DNA of 64,000 bases, taken from a bacterium (GTDB taxonomy: Bacteria > Armatimonadota > Zipacnadia > Zipacnadales > UBA11051). The translations under genes and the position numbers were made by a program. Below the pieces are notes generated by a model, which was given only the letters and a program-made list of their open reading frames with translations, did not search any database and was not told the DNA's origin. The stretch spans positions 62,001 through 126,000 of the forward strand of contig JAJFUB010000085.1 in NCBI GenBank assembly GCA_021372615.1, in the 5' to 3' direction. Below, piece by piece: positions 18,051 through 27,532 of this stretch; position 1 is the stretch's first letter, and each line of letters opens with the position of its first letter.

Positions 18051-19205
18051 CTACAGGTACCGTCCGTACTCCCGGCACGTCTCGTACATCGCCTTGAGGT
18101 GCTCGGGCGGGGTGTGCGGGGCGAGGTTATTGCCCTCGCGCAGGACGAACTTGCCGCCCTCCATCACGCCCGACTGTAGGATGCGCTTCGTCTCCGCCAC
18201 TAGCGCCGGGATTGGGCCGCTGCGCACCAACTCCACGTGCGGGCCGCCGTAGATCGTCACCTCCGGCCCCAGCTCCTCCCGCAGCCACCCATGATCCACC
18301 GGGAAGCCCGTGTCGAAGCTCATCACCTTCAGCTCATCACGGATGAAGCGGAAGTGGTGAGTGGCGTCGCCGCACAGGTGGATCGAGTTCGGCCCCACTG
18401 AGCCGAACTCAGCGACCATGCGCCTGTGATAGGGCAGCACGAAGTCGCGGTAGCAGTCGTGCGACAGCATCTGGATGGCGTCATCGGCCAGGCCGACGGC
18501 CGTACTCGTCTCCGGCTGTCCGAGGCGTGTCCGGAAGGCCTTGATGCGGCGGATGCTGGCCTCGGTGATGAAGCCCAGCAACTCGTGCACGAAGTCGGGA
18601 TCGGTGTACATCTCCATCATCAGGGCGGTGGGGTCCATGAGCGCAACGGCTACCGTGAAGACGCCGTCGCAGCTTGCCCCCGGCACGCCGCCGACGGCGA
18701 TCGGCCGGCCCATGAACTCCTCCGCCTGCGCCCACTCCTGGAACTGCTCGTAGTACTCCCACGCCCGCGCCAGCCAGCCGCTGAACGGCTCGGGCATCCC
18801 GCGGTCAAACAGCATCCGCTTGTTGTCGGCGCGCAGCAGCGGGGTCGTGTCCGGCACCTGCCCCTCGCGGAAGTGCAGCGGGCAGCCCCACCACATTGCC
18901 TCCCACGAGTTCTGCAGGTCCACGCCCACGGTCCAGCGCGCGGGCAGGCCCATCTCCTGGTCGAAGTACAGGACGTGGCGGATGTAGTGCTGCCGCCGCA
19001 GGCCGTGGGTGAACATCGCGCGCGGGTCGCCAAAGAACCGCTCGAAGTCGTAGCCCTCGGGGTTGGCGACCTCGTTGAAGATCGTGTTGCGGGCCGAGCA
19101 GTTGCAGGTCATCGGCACGCGGGTCGGCCGGCCCTCGTAGAAGGCCTTCCAGACGGCGGCCTGTTCCTCGTTGTGGGCAGTGAAGTCCGTCATGCTCTCG
19201 CTCAT
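18051..19205 (-). CDS. Uroporphyrinogen decarboxylase (URO-D) family protein
   Basis: Protein of 384 residues with the URO-D TIM-barrel pattern: RVPMTCNCSARN near the start, a GGVPGASCDGVFTVAVALMDPTALMMEMY segment, SHDCYRDFVLPYHRRMV, HLCGDATHHFRFI and the late FDTGFPVDHGWLREELGPEVTIYGG. Members outside heme synthesis are often cobamide-dependent methyltransferases, and the H-x-C-G segment could bind zinc as in those enzymes. It overlaps the M23 peptidase stop/start junction by 4 bases. It is probably not the heme enzyme HemE, because the N-terminal substrate arginines are not evident. The substrate is unknown. Confidence 0.8.
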   Translation of the reverse strand: MSESMTDFTAHNEEQAAVWKAFYEGRPTRVPMTCNCSARNTIFNEVANPEGYDFERFFGDPRAMFTHGLRRQHYIRHVLYFDQEMGLPARWTVGVDLQNSWEAMWWGCPLHFREGQVPDTTPLLRADNKRMLFDRGMPEPFSGWLARAWEYYEQFQEWAQAEEFMGRPIAVGGVPGASCDGVFTVAVALMDPTALMMEMYTDPDFVHELLGFITEASIRRIKAFRTRLGQPETSTAVGLADDAIQMLSHDCYRDFVLPYHRRMVAEFGSVGPNSIHLCGDATHHFRFIRDELKVMSFDTGFPVDHGWLREELGPEVTIYGGPHVELVRSGPIPALVAETKRILQSGVMEGGKFVLREGNNLAPHTPPEHLKAMYETCREYGRYL

Positions 19206-20263
19206 TCGCTGGCCCTCTCATCGTCTCCGTAGATCATCTGTCGCTGGACCGGGATACAGTGACCGAGGCGCCTCACCACGCCGTCGCGCTCAACGCGGAC
19301 GCTCCTGAAGCCGAAGGGCAGGCCGGATTGCGCGATGCGGGGGACGCTTGGCAGATCGGGGGCGCCGTCGAGCACCTCGATGTGCAAGTGTGGAGCGTTG
19401 GTGTTGCCGGAGTTGCCCACGCGGGCCAGTGGCTGACCCGCGCACACCTCATCGCCGACCTGCACCTGCAGGCTGCCCTGCTTGAAGTGGGCGAGGAACA
19501 TGAAGCGCCCGTGGCCGGCGTCCATCACAAGGTAGTTGCCCACCAGCTCCGTCCTGTCCGCAGGGATCTTGCCCGCAAACGATGGCTGCTTCAGAGACGG
19601 GGCGACATCTGGACGATCGCCGCGAGCCGCGACGACGCGACCCGCTACGGGCGACAGCACCGGCTGGCCGTAGCCCTCGAAATCCGTCAGTGGAGGGTCG
19701 TGGTCGGAAGGACCAAACACCACGTCGTAGTCCTGCGGCTTCATGAGATCAAAGGCGAAGGCAATGCCACCACCATGCTGGGCCTCGCGACCATTGGCCA
19801 CGATCCACCTGCCGCGTAGCGGGAAGCGGTAGTAGGTCGTCGTCCGAGGCTTGAGGTCGAGACTCCACGTCTTGCTGACGGCCGAATCGCCGACCTTGAG
19901 GGACAGAGCAACTTCGGCGTGCTCCGGAGGCCCCGGCGCCTTGCCATCGTCGGCAAGGTACATGATGATCGGTCTGCCCGGCGCCGCCTCGCGATGTCCG
20001 GGCACGACTTCCTTCAGCCGATCGCCGCGGTACGTCGCAGTGGTTGCCGCGGCGGCTGTGACGAGTGAGACCTGCACTTGCTCCAGCGTCACGGCCGCGG
20101 AGGTCTTGTTCACCGCCACGAGCATGACCCGCCACCGCGGCACCACGCCGTCCGAGGCGACGTAGACCCGGCGCGGCACCACCTGCAGAACGATGTCCTC
20201 GCCCTGGGCCGCGCACCACGACATGAGCGCACCAAGCAACCCGCACACCAGCCACTTCCGCAT
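19202..20263 (-). CDS. Secreted M23-family (LytM-like) metallopeptidase domain protein
   Basis: Protein of 353 residues with a signal peptide (KWLVCGLLGALMSWCAAQG). Residues 25-160 form a beta-rich region of unknown type. From about 165 a duplicated hybrid/LytM fold follows: DHDPPLTDF supplies a His and Asp for zinc, VLSPVAGRVVAARGD is the usual strand, then NYLVMDAGHGRFMFLAHFKQGSLQVQVGDEV, then HLHIE near 300. M23 enzymes cut peptidoglycan cross-bridges. The first zinc pair is spaced H-x5-D rather than H-x3-D, so activity should be checked. The next gene (URO-D) overlaps its stop. Confidence 0.8.
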   Translation of the reverse strand: MRKWLVCGLLGALMSWCAAQGEDIVLQVVPRRVYVASDGVVPRWRVMLVAVNKTSAAVTLEQVQVSLVTAAAATTATYRGDRLKEVVPGHREAAPGRPIIMYLADDGKAPGPPEHAEVALSLKVGDSAVSKTWSLDLKPRTTTYYRFPLRGRWIVANGREAQHGGGIAFAFDLMKPQDYDVVFGPSDHDPPLTDFEGYGQPVLSPVAGRVVAARGDRPDVAPSLKQPSFAGKIPADRTELVGNYLVMDAGHGRFMFLAHFKQGSLQVQVGDEVCAGQPLARVGNSGNTNAPHLHIEVLDGAPDLPSVPRIAQSGLPFGFRSVRVERDGVVRRLGHCIPVQRQMIYGDDERASE

Positions 20264-20288
20264 CCGTCTGCCCTCCGGAAGATCCGCG

Positions 20289-22730
20289 CTACCGCAGGTC
20301 CAACTCCTCCATCGCGATCTTCTCGTCGTACACCTTGAAGCCGATCACGAACTCGATGGGCTCATCGCCGAAGGCGAACTGCCGCGAGATGACGAGCGTC
20401 TGGTCGTGCGCGTCGCGGGCGACGTGCCAACCGCGCGGGTCGGTCGCGGCCAGGCCGCGCGGGACGGCCAGGAACAGCGTGCCCGTGCACCCCGGTGGCC
20501 GCGTGGCCGTGCCCGACAGCGTCAAGCTCTCGCGGTCCCACTGCACCTCGCTCAGCTCCACCTGGCCCTGCATCAGGTGCATGTCCGTCCCCAACACCCA
20601 CGGGTGCTTCGTGTGGCGCGACAGGCGATACACGCGGACCGAGCGCGGCGGGACAACGGCGGTGAACTCCCCGCTGACGAGGCCCAGGTACTGCTCGTTC
20701 CAGAACTCGAAGAGGCGGTACGTGGCGGGGTCGCCGTCCCGCTGCGGGGGACACCCCGCCCTGATCCCGTCGAGGCCCAGACCCGCCAGCGAGATCGGCA
20801 GCGTCAGCGCTTCGTCGTCGTAGTTGAGCACCGTCACGATGTCCCACTCGCCCCAGTCGGCCTGCACGTGGTTGTGGAACACGCGCGGGTAGGCCGGCAG
20901 CGGCCGGTCGAACAGGTCCACCGGTGTCGCGATCTCCGGCGTGCGCGGGAAGACCTTGCGAATCAGGTTCAGCCGCTCCTCGGAAATCGTCGCGATGTCA
21001 TCGCCGAGCATCACCGGCCCGCCGCAAATGCCGAAGAGGCTGGCGACGATCTGCGCCTCGCACAGCGGCACAGGCTGATCGAGCGTGAGCACATTCGCCG
21101 AGTCATTCACGAACAGCTTGCGGTGGGTGAAGTAGTAGCCCGCCAGGTTGCCCGAGGCGTAGCTGTGCGAGGTCCAGAAGTTGGCCCCGTTGATGACGAA
21201 GCTGGCCGGGTAGAAGTAGCTCTCGGGGTTGATGGCCCGCCCCTCGCCGTAGTCGTTGCCCATGCGGCAGGCGTCCATGAGGCCCACATCCCACAGGTTC
21301 GGCCCGGAGCTGGATAGCAGGTATGTGTCCGGCCCGGCGGCCTCGCGCACGGTCTCCAGGCCCTGCCGCAGCAGATCGGGCCCGCGCAGCACCGAGGGGT
21401 CGTGGTGCTCGTCATACACCGCGCCCTCCACCGGATGCGCGATAGCGTTGAGGAAGTCCACCATGTAGTAGCGGATGCCCCACTCGCGGTACGTCGCGAA
21501 GACCCTGGCGATGAAGTCGCGCGCAGTGGGATGCGTGGGGTCGAGCGAGTAGATGGGCGGGCGCTGGTCGAGGGGCAGGCGCGCTGCGGCCCCGTAGTTC
21601 CAGTGGGGCACGGCCATCGCCGGCGCGCCGTCTCGCTTCAGGCAGGCGTCCTGGAGCTGGGCCATCTTCTCCTCTGCCCCTGCGCAGACCCAGAACGCCC
21701 CACACCAGAAGCCCAGCTTGAAGCCCAGCTTGCCCAACTCCGCAGTGAGGTGCTCCGGCCCGCTCGGGAAGTTCGTCGTGTCCCATTCCAGCCAGTTGCC
21801 CGGGTAGCCGTCCTTGATGTTGCCGATGCTGACCCACACATACTCGATGTCGCAGCCCGGCAGCCGCTCGCGCAGGGCCCGGCAGTTGCGTAGCACCACG
21901 TCCTCATAGGTGTCGGTGTTGAAGGCATCCACCCACGACCAGCCCAGCCAGCCGCCGGGTGTCTTCGGCCAGATCGGCGGCCGGTAGACCTCCGCCGCCC
22001 GGTCGGCCCAGTGGTGCAGCGACTCGTGGAAGTCCTCGCTCGCCTCGATCACCAGCGTCTCGGTCGCGATGGTCTCGCCCGGCGGCAACAGGTAGTCCTG
22101 GAAGTCGCACACGCACTCCAGCGAGGCCAAGCCGTCCTGGCCGTAGTCGAAGCGATGAATGGTGTGCTGGTGGGTGAAGGGCACGAACCCCAGGTGCAGC
22201 GCGCGCCCGGCCGCGTGGCTGACGAACTGTAGCAGGACGCGCGAGAAGCTGTCCTCGGCCTCGTCGGCGCGATGCACACGCGTGGGGCCGGTGGTCCCGG
22301 AGACATGCAGGTACACGGCGTTGCCATCGTCCCCGGCTAACACCGCCTCTCCCCTGTCCCCCGCGATGCTCACCAGCCGACACTCGCCTAGCCGGATGGG
22401 TGCGTCGGTGGGATTATGTATCTCCGACGAGATGAGCAGGCTTCGCCCGTCAGCGCCCCGGTCCAGGCGGATGGTCCAGTCCAGGTCAGGCGCCCAGAAC
22501 CTGACGGGCAGGCGGAGCGACGTGGGAGCGCGGCTCTCCAGAGCCGCAGTTGTGGGAGTGGTCACCGACCGCGACGGCCCCGCCTCAATCGCGGCCTTGA
22601 CGAGGCTGTGCTCGACGCCGTCGGCCTGCAGCGTCATGTCGAACCGCAGTCGCACCGAGCCGTCTTCGGTCTCGACCTGCAGCAGGCGGTTCACGTAGTC
22701 CAGTTCATACGGCTTCCAGGGAAGGGCCAT
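20289..22730 (-). CDS. GH36-like alpha-galactosidase
   Basis: Protein of 813 residues from ATG 22730 (GAGGAG 8 bases upstream; an upstream extension lacks family sequence). The order of an N-terminal beta-sandwich, a TIM barrel and a C-terminal sandwich fits GH36/clan D. Barrel landmarks are GGWLGWSWVDAF, FWCGAFWVC, IRYYMVDFL with probable nucleophile Asp425, RMGNDYGEG with probable acid/base Asp493, and CGGPVMLGDDIATISEERL, which resembles the GH27/36 segment after the active site. No signal peptide is seen, so it may act in the cytoplasm. Near residues 60-70 the sequence TTPTTAALESRAPTS is encoded by an inserted palindrome. Substrate specificity is not certain. Confidence 0.78.
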   Translation of the reverse strand: MALPWKPYELDYVNRLLQVETEDGSVRLRFDMTLQADGVEHSLVKAAIEAGPSRSVTTPTTAALESRAPTSLRLPVRFWAPDLDWTIRLDRGADGRSLLISSEIHNPTDAPIRLGECRLVSIAGDRGEAVLAGDDGNAVYLHVSGTTGPTRVHRADEAEDSFSRVLLQFVSHAAGRALHLGFVPFTHQHTIHRFDYGQDGLASLECVCDFQDYLLPPGETIATETLVIEASEDFHESLHHWADRAAEVYRPPIWPKTPGGWLGWSWVDAFNTDTYEDVVLRNCRALRERLPGCDIEYVWVSIGNIKDGYPGNWLEWDTTNFPSGPEHLTAELGKLGFKLGFWCGAFWVCAGAEEKMAQLQDACLKRDGAPAMAVPHWNYGAAARLPLDQRPPIYSLDPTHPTARDFIARVFATYREWGIRYYMVDFLNAIAHPVEGAVYDEHHDPSVLRGPDLLRQGLETVREAAGPDTYLLSSSGPNLWDVGLMDACRMGNDYGEGRAINPESYFYPASFVINGANFWTSHSYASGNLAGYYFTHRKLFVNDSANVLTLDQPVPLCEAQIVASLFGICGGPVMLGDDIATISEERLNLIRKVFPRTPEIATPVDLFDRPLPAYPRVFHNHVQADWGEWDIVTVLNYDDEALTLPISLAGLGLDGIRAGCPPQRDGDPATYRLFEFWNEQYLGLVSGEFTAVVPPRSVRVYRLSRHTKHPWVLGTDMHLMQGQVELSEVQWDRESLTLSGTATRPPGCTGTLFLAVPRGLAATDPRGWHVARDAHDQTLVISRQFAFGDEPIEFVIGFKVYDEKIAMEELDLR
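22522..22558. repeat. Palindrome flanked by direct repeats, inside the GH36-like gene
   Basis: A perfect hairpin (GCGGCTCT 22530-22537, AGAGCCGC 22540-22547) is bordered by two copies of GTGGGAG (22522-22528 and 22552-22558). On the minus strand it is read in frame as a Pro/Thr/Ala-rich surface-loop-like peptide. The direct repeats could be part of the element or a target duplication. Confidence 0.75.
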
Positions 22731-22866
22731 GGGGAGTCTCCTCGGTGACGGGCGGCGTAGGCTCGGGCCGGGGGCATGCGGCCACCGTAACCACGCACTA
22801 TTCTCCTCGCGCCCGGCCCGACCTGCGCCGGGAGGGATACGCTCGCGACGAGACGAAGGTACAGGC

Positions 22867-23649
22867 ATGATCGTGGACTGCCATACTCACATCTTCGCCG
22901 ACGACATCGCGGCCAAGGCCGTGGCGGCGCTCCGGGAGGCCTACCGAGCCGAGCCCGTCGTCATACCCACCGTCGCCAACGTACTCGCGCACATGGCGCA
23001 GTCCGGCGTGGACCGCATCGTGGTCTGCCCCGTCGCCACCAAGCCCTCGCAGGTCCGGCCCATCAACGACTGGCTGCTCTCGCTGCGAGACGAGCGCCTG
23101 ATCCCCTTCGCCGCCATTCACCCGCACTGCGCCGATGCGGCCGAGGAACTCAAGCGGGTCGAGCGCGCCGGGGTCAAGGGCCTCAAGCTGCAACCCTTCT
23201 TCCAGCAGTTCACCTTCGACGACCCGCAGTTCGCCCGCCTGCTCGACCTCATCGCGGACCGCTTCCTGGTGATGATGCATGCCGGGGACGAGATCTTCCC
23301 CCTGCCGGAGATCCAGCCCACGCCCGAGCGTCTCGCTCGCCTGCTGGATCGCTTCCCGAAGCTGCGCATGATCGCCGCCCACGCGGGGGGCTACAAGCTG
23401 TGGGACGGGGTCGAGCGCGAGTTGGTCGGGCGGCGGCTGTGGTTCGACCTGTCGTACACGACCGACCGGGCGCCCGTGGAGCAACTGCGCCGCATCGCGC
23501 TCAACCACGGCACGGACAAGGTGCTCTTCGGCAGCGACTTCCCGTGGCAATCGCAGACGATGGCGCTCGAGGGGCTGCGGGCGCTGGAGCTCGGCGCCGA
23601 TGCCGAGCGCGCCATCCTGGGGGACAACCTCCTGCGCGCCCTCGCGTAG
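22867..23649 (+). CDS. Amidohydrolase family protein (Amidohydrolase_2 type)
   Basis: Protein of 260 residues. I start it at ATG 22867 because the metal-binding motif follows at once (DCHTHIF, with His6 and His8). The other landmarks are GVKGLKLQPFFQQF, FLVMMHAGDE (His), MIAAHAGG (His) and LFGSDFPW (Asp), all on a TIM barrel. Family members hydrolyse or decarboxylate small cyclic or carboxylic substrates with a divalent metal. The sugar isomerase/epimerase-like gene starts 18 bases after the stop, so the two form an operon-like pair. The substrate is unknown. Confidence 0.85.
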   Translation: MIVDCHTHIFADDIAAKAVAALREAYRAEPVVIPTVANVLAHMAQSGVDRIVVCPVATKPSQVRPINDWLLSLRDERLIPFAAIHPHCADAAEELKRVERAGVKGLKLQPFFQQFTFDDPQFARLLDLIADRFLVMMHAGDEIFPLPEIQPTPERLARLLDRFPKLRMIAAHAGGYKLWDGVERELVGRRLWFDLSYTTDRAPVEQLRRIALNHGTDKVLFGSDFPWQSQTMALEGLRALELGADAERAILGDNLLRALA

Positions 23650-23667
23650 GCTTCATCGGAGGCACAG

Positions 23668-24504
23668 ATGCGTCTGGGAGCACACGTGTTCAAGCCGTTC
23701 ACGAATGCCGAGGAGTGGGCCGCCGTGGTCAAAGGCTACGGCTATGGTTGCGCCTACTGCCCCATAGGCCCCGACGCCGACGACGCCACGGTGGCGTCGT
23801 ACGCCGAGGCCGCGCGGCGGCATGATATCATCATCGCCGAGGTCGGCACCTGGAGCAACCCCATCTCGCCCGACCCCGCCGAAGCTGCCGCCGCGCTGGA
23901 CAAGTGCAAGCGCGGCCTGGCCCTGGCCGACCGCATCGGGGCGCGCTGTTGCGTCAACATCGCCGGAGCCCGGGGCAGCAAGTGGGACGGCCCGCACCCG
24001 GATAACCTGAGCGCCGCTACCTTCGACCTGATCGTGCAGACGGTGCGCGACATCATTGACACGGTCCAGCCGCAACGCACCTTCTACACGCTGGAGACGA
24101 TGCCATGGGTGCCGCCCCACACGCCGCAGTCCTACGCCGACCTCGTGGCGGCCGTTGACCGCCCGCAGTGCGCCGCGCACTTCGACCCCGTCAACATGGT
24201 GAACGGCGTCCTGCCCTACTTCGGGAATGCGGCGATGATCCGTGAGAGCTTCGCGCTGCTGGGGCCGATGTTCCGCAGTTGCCACGCCAAGGATATCCGT
24301 CTGGAGGAGCAGCTCACGACCCATCTGAACGAGGTGCGTCCGGGACTGGGCGGGCTGGACTATCACGCCTATCTCGAGGAGCTGTCGCAACTGGATCCGG
24401 ACGTGTGCCTGATGATCGAGCACCTGCCCAACGAGGAGGAGTACCTCCTGGCGGCCGATCACATCCGCTCGGTCGCTGCCGAGATCGGCGTGTCGTTCCT
24501 CTAG
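23668..24504 (+). CDS. Sugar phosphate isomerase/epimerase-like TIM-barrel protein
   Basis: Protein of 278 residues of the AP endonuclease 2/xylose isomerase-like superfamily. The metal ligands typical of the fold are in place in order: Glu in FYTLETMPW, Asp/His in AAHFDPVNM, His in SCHAKDIRL and Glu in LMIEHLPNEEEY. These enzymes isomerise or epimerise keto-sugars, inositol intermediates or related acids. The gene follows the amidohydrolase by 18 bases and is closed by a strong terminator, so the two probably work in one catabolic route. The substrate cannot be read from the sequence. Confidence 0.82.
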   Translation: MRLGAHVFKPFTNAEEWAAVVKGYGYGCAYCPIGPDADDATVASYAEAARRHDIIIAEVGTWSNPISPDPAEAAAALDKCKRGLALADRIGARCCVNIAGARGSKWDGPHPDNLSAATFDLIVQTVRDIIDTVQPQRTFYTLETMPWVPPHTPQSYADLVAAVDRPQCAAHFDPVNMVNGVLPYFGNAAMIRESFALLGPMFRSCHAKDIRLEEQLTTHLNEVRPGLGGLDYHAYLEELSQLDPDVCLMIEHLPNEEEYLLAADHIRSVAAEIGVSFL

Positions 24505-24515
24505 CCCCAAACGAA

Positions 24516-24545
24516 CAGGCCCCCTCCGCCACCGGAGGGGGCCTG
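24516..24545. terminator. Strong hairpin between convergent genes
   Basis: Perfect 13-base arms (CAGGCCCCCTCCG 24516-24528 and its complement 24533-24545) with a CCAC loop. It lies 12 bases after the isomerase-like stop and 22 bases from the end of the convergent PQQ-repeat gene. There is no clear T-tract, but the position fits a two-way terminator. Confidence 0.7.
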
Positions 24546-24567
24546 CCCAATCCCCAATCCCCTGTCC

Positions 24568-27408
24568 CTACTCCTGCACCTCTATCTTCTGCCGGATCCA
24601 CGCGATGGGCCCGTTCTCGGCGGCGAGGATGTAGATGATCTCATAGTTGCCCGGGGCCAGCGCCGTGCCGTTGGCGTTGGCGCCGTTCCAACTGATCTCG
24701 CCCGTCTCATCACCCGCCGCCGTCCAATTGTGGACGAGTTGGCCCTGGTCGTTGCGGACCTCCACCGTCTTGCGGTACTTGGCCGCCTGCAACACCCGCA
24801 GCCCCGCACTCATCGCGAGCACCGCGCTGCCGCCGCGCTGGCGCACGCTCAGTGTGTCCGGCGCGGTCGCGTCCATCCCCTCGAGCACCTTGATGGTGCG
24901 CCGGTAGCCGGTGACGCCGCCATCGCGATCCACGGCCTCCACGAGCAGCAGGTACTCACCCTTCCCCGGGAAGTTGACCTGCGTCTGGTATTCGCCATTC
25001 TTGATGGTCGCATCCAGGCCGTTGACGCGCACCCCGACGATACCCGAGCCCGGCGCGACCTTCCCGCCCACAAAGAGGTACGACTGGTTGGTGAGCAGCA
25101 CGGGCGTGCGCCCGTCCGCCGGGGTCAGCATCAGAGTCAGCAGCGGCACGCGCGTGGCCGTCGGCGTCACGGATGGCAGAGTCGGTGTGGGGGTGGGAGT
25201 CGGCGGCTTGACCGGCGGCACCGGCACGCTCGGCGGCGCCACCGACGGCGTGGTCGGCTTCACCACGTTGGGCGTCGGCGTCTCAATGTTCGTCGCCGGG
25301 GGCGTCACGGGCGAGGGGAAGTTGGTGGGCAGCTTGATGGCGACCGTGGCGTTGGTGGGCGGCGCCGTGGCTGGCGGCGTCTTCGGCGCTTCCAGCGTGG
25401 CGGGGGCCGAGGTGGTCGGGCTCGGCCCGGTGGTCGGCGGCGGCGTGGCCGTCACGTCCGTCTGCCGGGGCACCGTGGCGGTGGGCGCTGAGGTCGTCGG
25501 CACCGTGGATGGGGTGGGGGCCGGCACGTTCGTGGACGGAGGCACCGGCGCCGACGCCGTGGGGGTCGGCACCGTCGGGCCTGGCGTCACAGGCGTGGTC
25601 GGCTGCACCACCGGCGTGGGCAACGGCCCGACGGGCTCCACGGGCACCACGGGTTGCGGTAGCGCGGACACCTCGGACGGCGGCAGCGGCAGCCCCCCGC
25701 TGCCCGGCACGTAGGCGAACACCGTGCCATTGTCGCCCCCCACCAGCAGGTGCCCGTCGGCGATGGCCGCGCACGTCATCAGCGGCTCACTCTCGCGCTG
25801 CACACCGACGACCTTGCCGGTGGGCCGCTCCAGCGTCCACAGGTGCCCGTCGCGTGAGGCGACGTACATGAGTTGTCCATTCACGAGCGTCGGCGCCGCG
25901 GCCACAGCGGACTTGAGGTCCGTCTGCCACTGCAGGTGGCCCGTCTTGGCGTCGAAGGCGCTCACCACACCCTCGATCGTCGTGACATACGCGCACTTGC
26001 CGTCCAAGGCCGGGGCGTAGGCGACGCTGCCGGTTACCTTGGTCGTCCACACCTGCTTGCCGTTCACGCCGTCGAGTTCGTAGACGCTGCCACTGCGGTT
26101 GGCGACGAACAAGCGGTTGTCGAGCGCCGCGGTGGCGGCCGTGATGGGGCCGTCGGTGGTGAAGGTCCAGATGACCTGTCCCTTGACCTCCTCGATGGCG
26201 TAGAGCTTGCCGTCGGAGCTACCCACAAGCACCCCCGGCGAGCGCATGGTGGGCGTCCCCGCCGCATCCACCCCGGCGGGAATGGGGCGGCTCATCTTCG
26301 AGGCCGAGGCCAACACGGGGCCGCCGGTGGAGATCTTCCAGACTAGACGTCCACCCGCGCGGTCCAGGCCGTAGATGTACCCGTCGCACGAGCCGACGAT
26401 CACGAGCCCTGAGTCCGTCACAAGCGGCGAGGCGGTGACAGCGGCAGAGGTGCGGTAGCGCCAGATCAGTTGCCCGGTGGGCGGCCCGTCCTTCCGGGGC
26501 TGGGCGACGCAGAACACGTCGCCAGCCTCGGTGCCCAGGTACAGGCGGCCGTCGGCCCACGCCGGGGCGCCGGTGATCGGGGCCTCGGCGGGGAAACGCC
26601 ACAGCCGCCGCCCAAGCACCACGTCGAGCGCGTAGAGCCACCCGTCATAGCTGCCGATGTAGGCGATGCCGTCCACGATGGCGGCCGAGGCGCGCACCGG
26701 CCCCTCCGTCTGGTAGCGCCAGGCCGGCTTGGCGGGCGGGGCGAACTCCGTGCTGGCGTACGACACGCCCTGGACGCTCTGTCCCTCGCGCGGCCAGGAG
26801 TGCCGGTAGGTCGGGAAGTAGGCGGTGGTGGTTCCGAGTTCGTGGATGTCGCCGGCGGTCCAGGCCAGCGCCGCCCGTGCCCCCAGCTCTCCCACATCGC
26901 CGGCGCCACTGGGCCACTTCGCGCTCTCCTCACGCTTCAGCGACTGCGGCCGGGCCAGCTTGATCCCCCACGGCACCTGCCGCGTGAGCATCACCCCGCC
27001 CTCGAACTCGCCGTCCACACTCTGTCCGAACACGCCGACACCGAAGTCCTTGTAGCTGCGATGCAGCGTCACTCCCATGCCGAAGCGGTCACGAATGACG
27101 CCGACCAGCCCGCGCAGGACCGTATCCCGCTTCATGGGTGTGTCGTAGTTGAAGGTGGCAGTGGCGGTGTCGTCGTCGTCCAGGTCCAGGGACCATGTGG
27201 CGGTGACATGGGTGCGAGGGCTCAGCGGCAGCGCCAGGGTGGTGTCCACCCCGCGCAGGAACTGCGTGTCGTCATCACTGGTGATCTGCAGGTGCGGGAC
27301 GGCCCAGATCATCGGCGGCGCGCCGACACGCTCCGTCTCCTGGGCCTGTGTGGTCGCAAGGGGAAGGATGAGTAGTGCGATGAGGCCGACAACTGCGGAG
27401 AGGCGCAT
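24568..27408 (-). CDS. Secreted PQQ-type beta-propeller protein with P/T/V-rich linker and FlgD-like Ig domain
   Basis: Protein of 946 residues from ATG 27408, preceded by GGGAG at 7 bases (an ATG 27 bases upstream has no such site). After a signal peptide (VVGLIALLILPLATTQA) comes a segment with VTATWSLDLDDDDTATATFNY that resembles an outer-membrane beta-strand region (about 25-190). Residues 215-590 hold about eight PQQ-like blades (for example DGIAYIGSYDGWLYALDV and GLVIVGSCDGYIYGLD). A Pro/Thr/Val-rich linker (600-750) follows, then a FlgD-type Ig-like fold ending WNGANANGTALAPGNYEI. Without catalytic residues it is more likely a scaffold than a dehydrogenase. It has its own promoter at 27470-27499. 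Confidence 0.8.
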   Translation of the reverse strand: MRLSAVVGLIALLILPLATTQAQETERVGAPPMIWAVPHLQITSDDDTQFLRGVDTTLALPLSPRTHVTATWSLDLDDDDTATATFNYDTPMKRDTVLRGLVGVIRDRFGMGVTLHRSYKDFGVGVFGQSVDGEFEGGVMLTRQVPWGIKLARPQSLKREESAKWPSGAGDVGELGARAALAWTAGDIHELGTTTAYFPTYRHSWPREGQSVQGVSYASTEFAPPAKPAWRYQTEGPVRASAAIVDGIAYIGSYDGWLYALDVVLGRRLWRFPAEAPITGAPAWADGRLYLGTEAGDVFCVAQPRKDGPPTGQLIWRYRTSAAVTASPLVTDSGLVIVGSCDGYIYGLDRAGGRLVWKISTGGPVLASASKMSRPIPAGVDAAGTPTMRSPGVLVGSSDGKLYAIEEVKGQVIWTFTTDGPITAATAALDNRLFVANRSGSVYELDGVNGKQVWTTKVTGSVAYAPALDGKCAYVTTIEGVVSAFDAKTGHLQWQTDLKSAVAAAPTLVNGQLMYVASRDGHLWTLERPTGKVVGVQRESEPLMTCAAIADGHLLVGGDNGTVFAYVPGSGGLPLPPSEVSALPQPVVPVEPVGPLPTPVVQPTTPVTPGPTVPTPTASAPVPPSTNVPAPTPSTVPTTSAPTATVPRQTDVTATPPPTTGPSPTTSAPATLEAPKTPPATAPPTNATVAIKLPTNFPSPVTPPATNIETPTPNVVKPTTPSVAPPSVPVPPVKPPTPTPTPTLPSVTPTATRVPLLTLMLTPADGRTPVLLTNQSYLFVGGKVAPGSGIVGVRVNGLDATIKNGEYQTQVNFPGKGEYLLLVEAVDRDGGVTGYRRTIKVLEGMDATAPDTLSVRQRGGSAVLAMSAGLRVLQAAKYRKTVEVRNDQGQLVHNWTAAGDETGEISWNGANANGTALAPGNYEIIYILAAENGPIAWIRQKIEVQE

Positions 27409-27469
27409 GGGAAGGCTCCCGACAGCGGAGTGCAAATCTGGCTGCGATGCGTAGGTTTATCCAGGGTAG

Positions 27470-27499
27470 ATTGTACAGCCTTTGACGAGGACAAGTCAA
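27470..27499 (-). promoter_or_regulatory. Sigma-70-like promoter for the PQQ-repeat gene
   Basis: On the minus strand TTGACT (27494-27499) and TACAAT (27470-27475) are separated by 18 bases. This is close to consensus and stands out in this GC-rich sequence. Transcription would begin near 27463, about 55 bases before the chosen ATG. Confidence 0.7.
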
Positions 27500-27532
27500 T
27501 GGCAACAGGCCTGTCGCCAGCGCGGGGCCCGG

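Noticed and set aside
25200-25690. Apparent tandem DNA repeats
   Set aside because: They come from a Pro/Thr/Val-rich linker in the PQQ-repeat protein. The units vary and show no fixed period.
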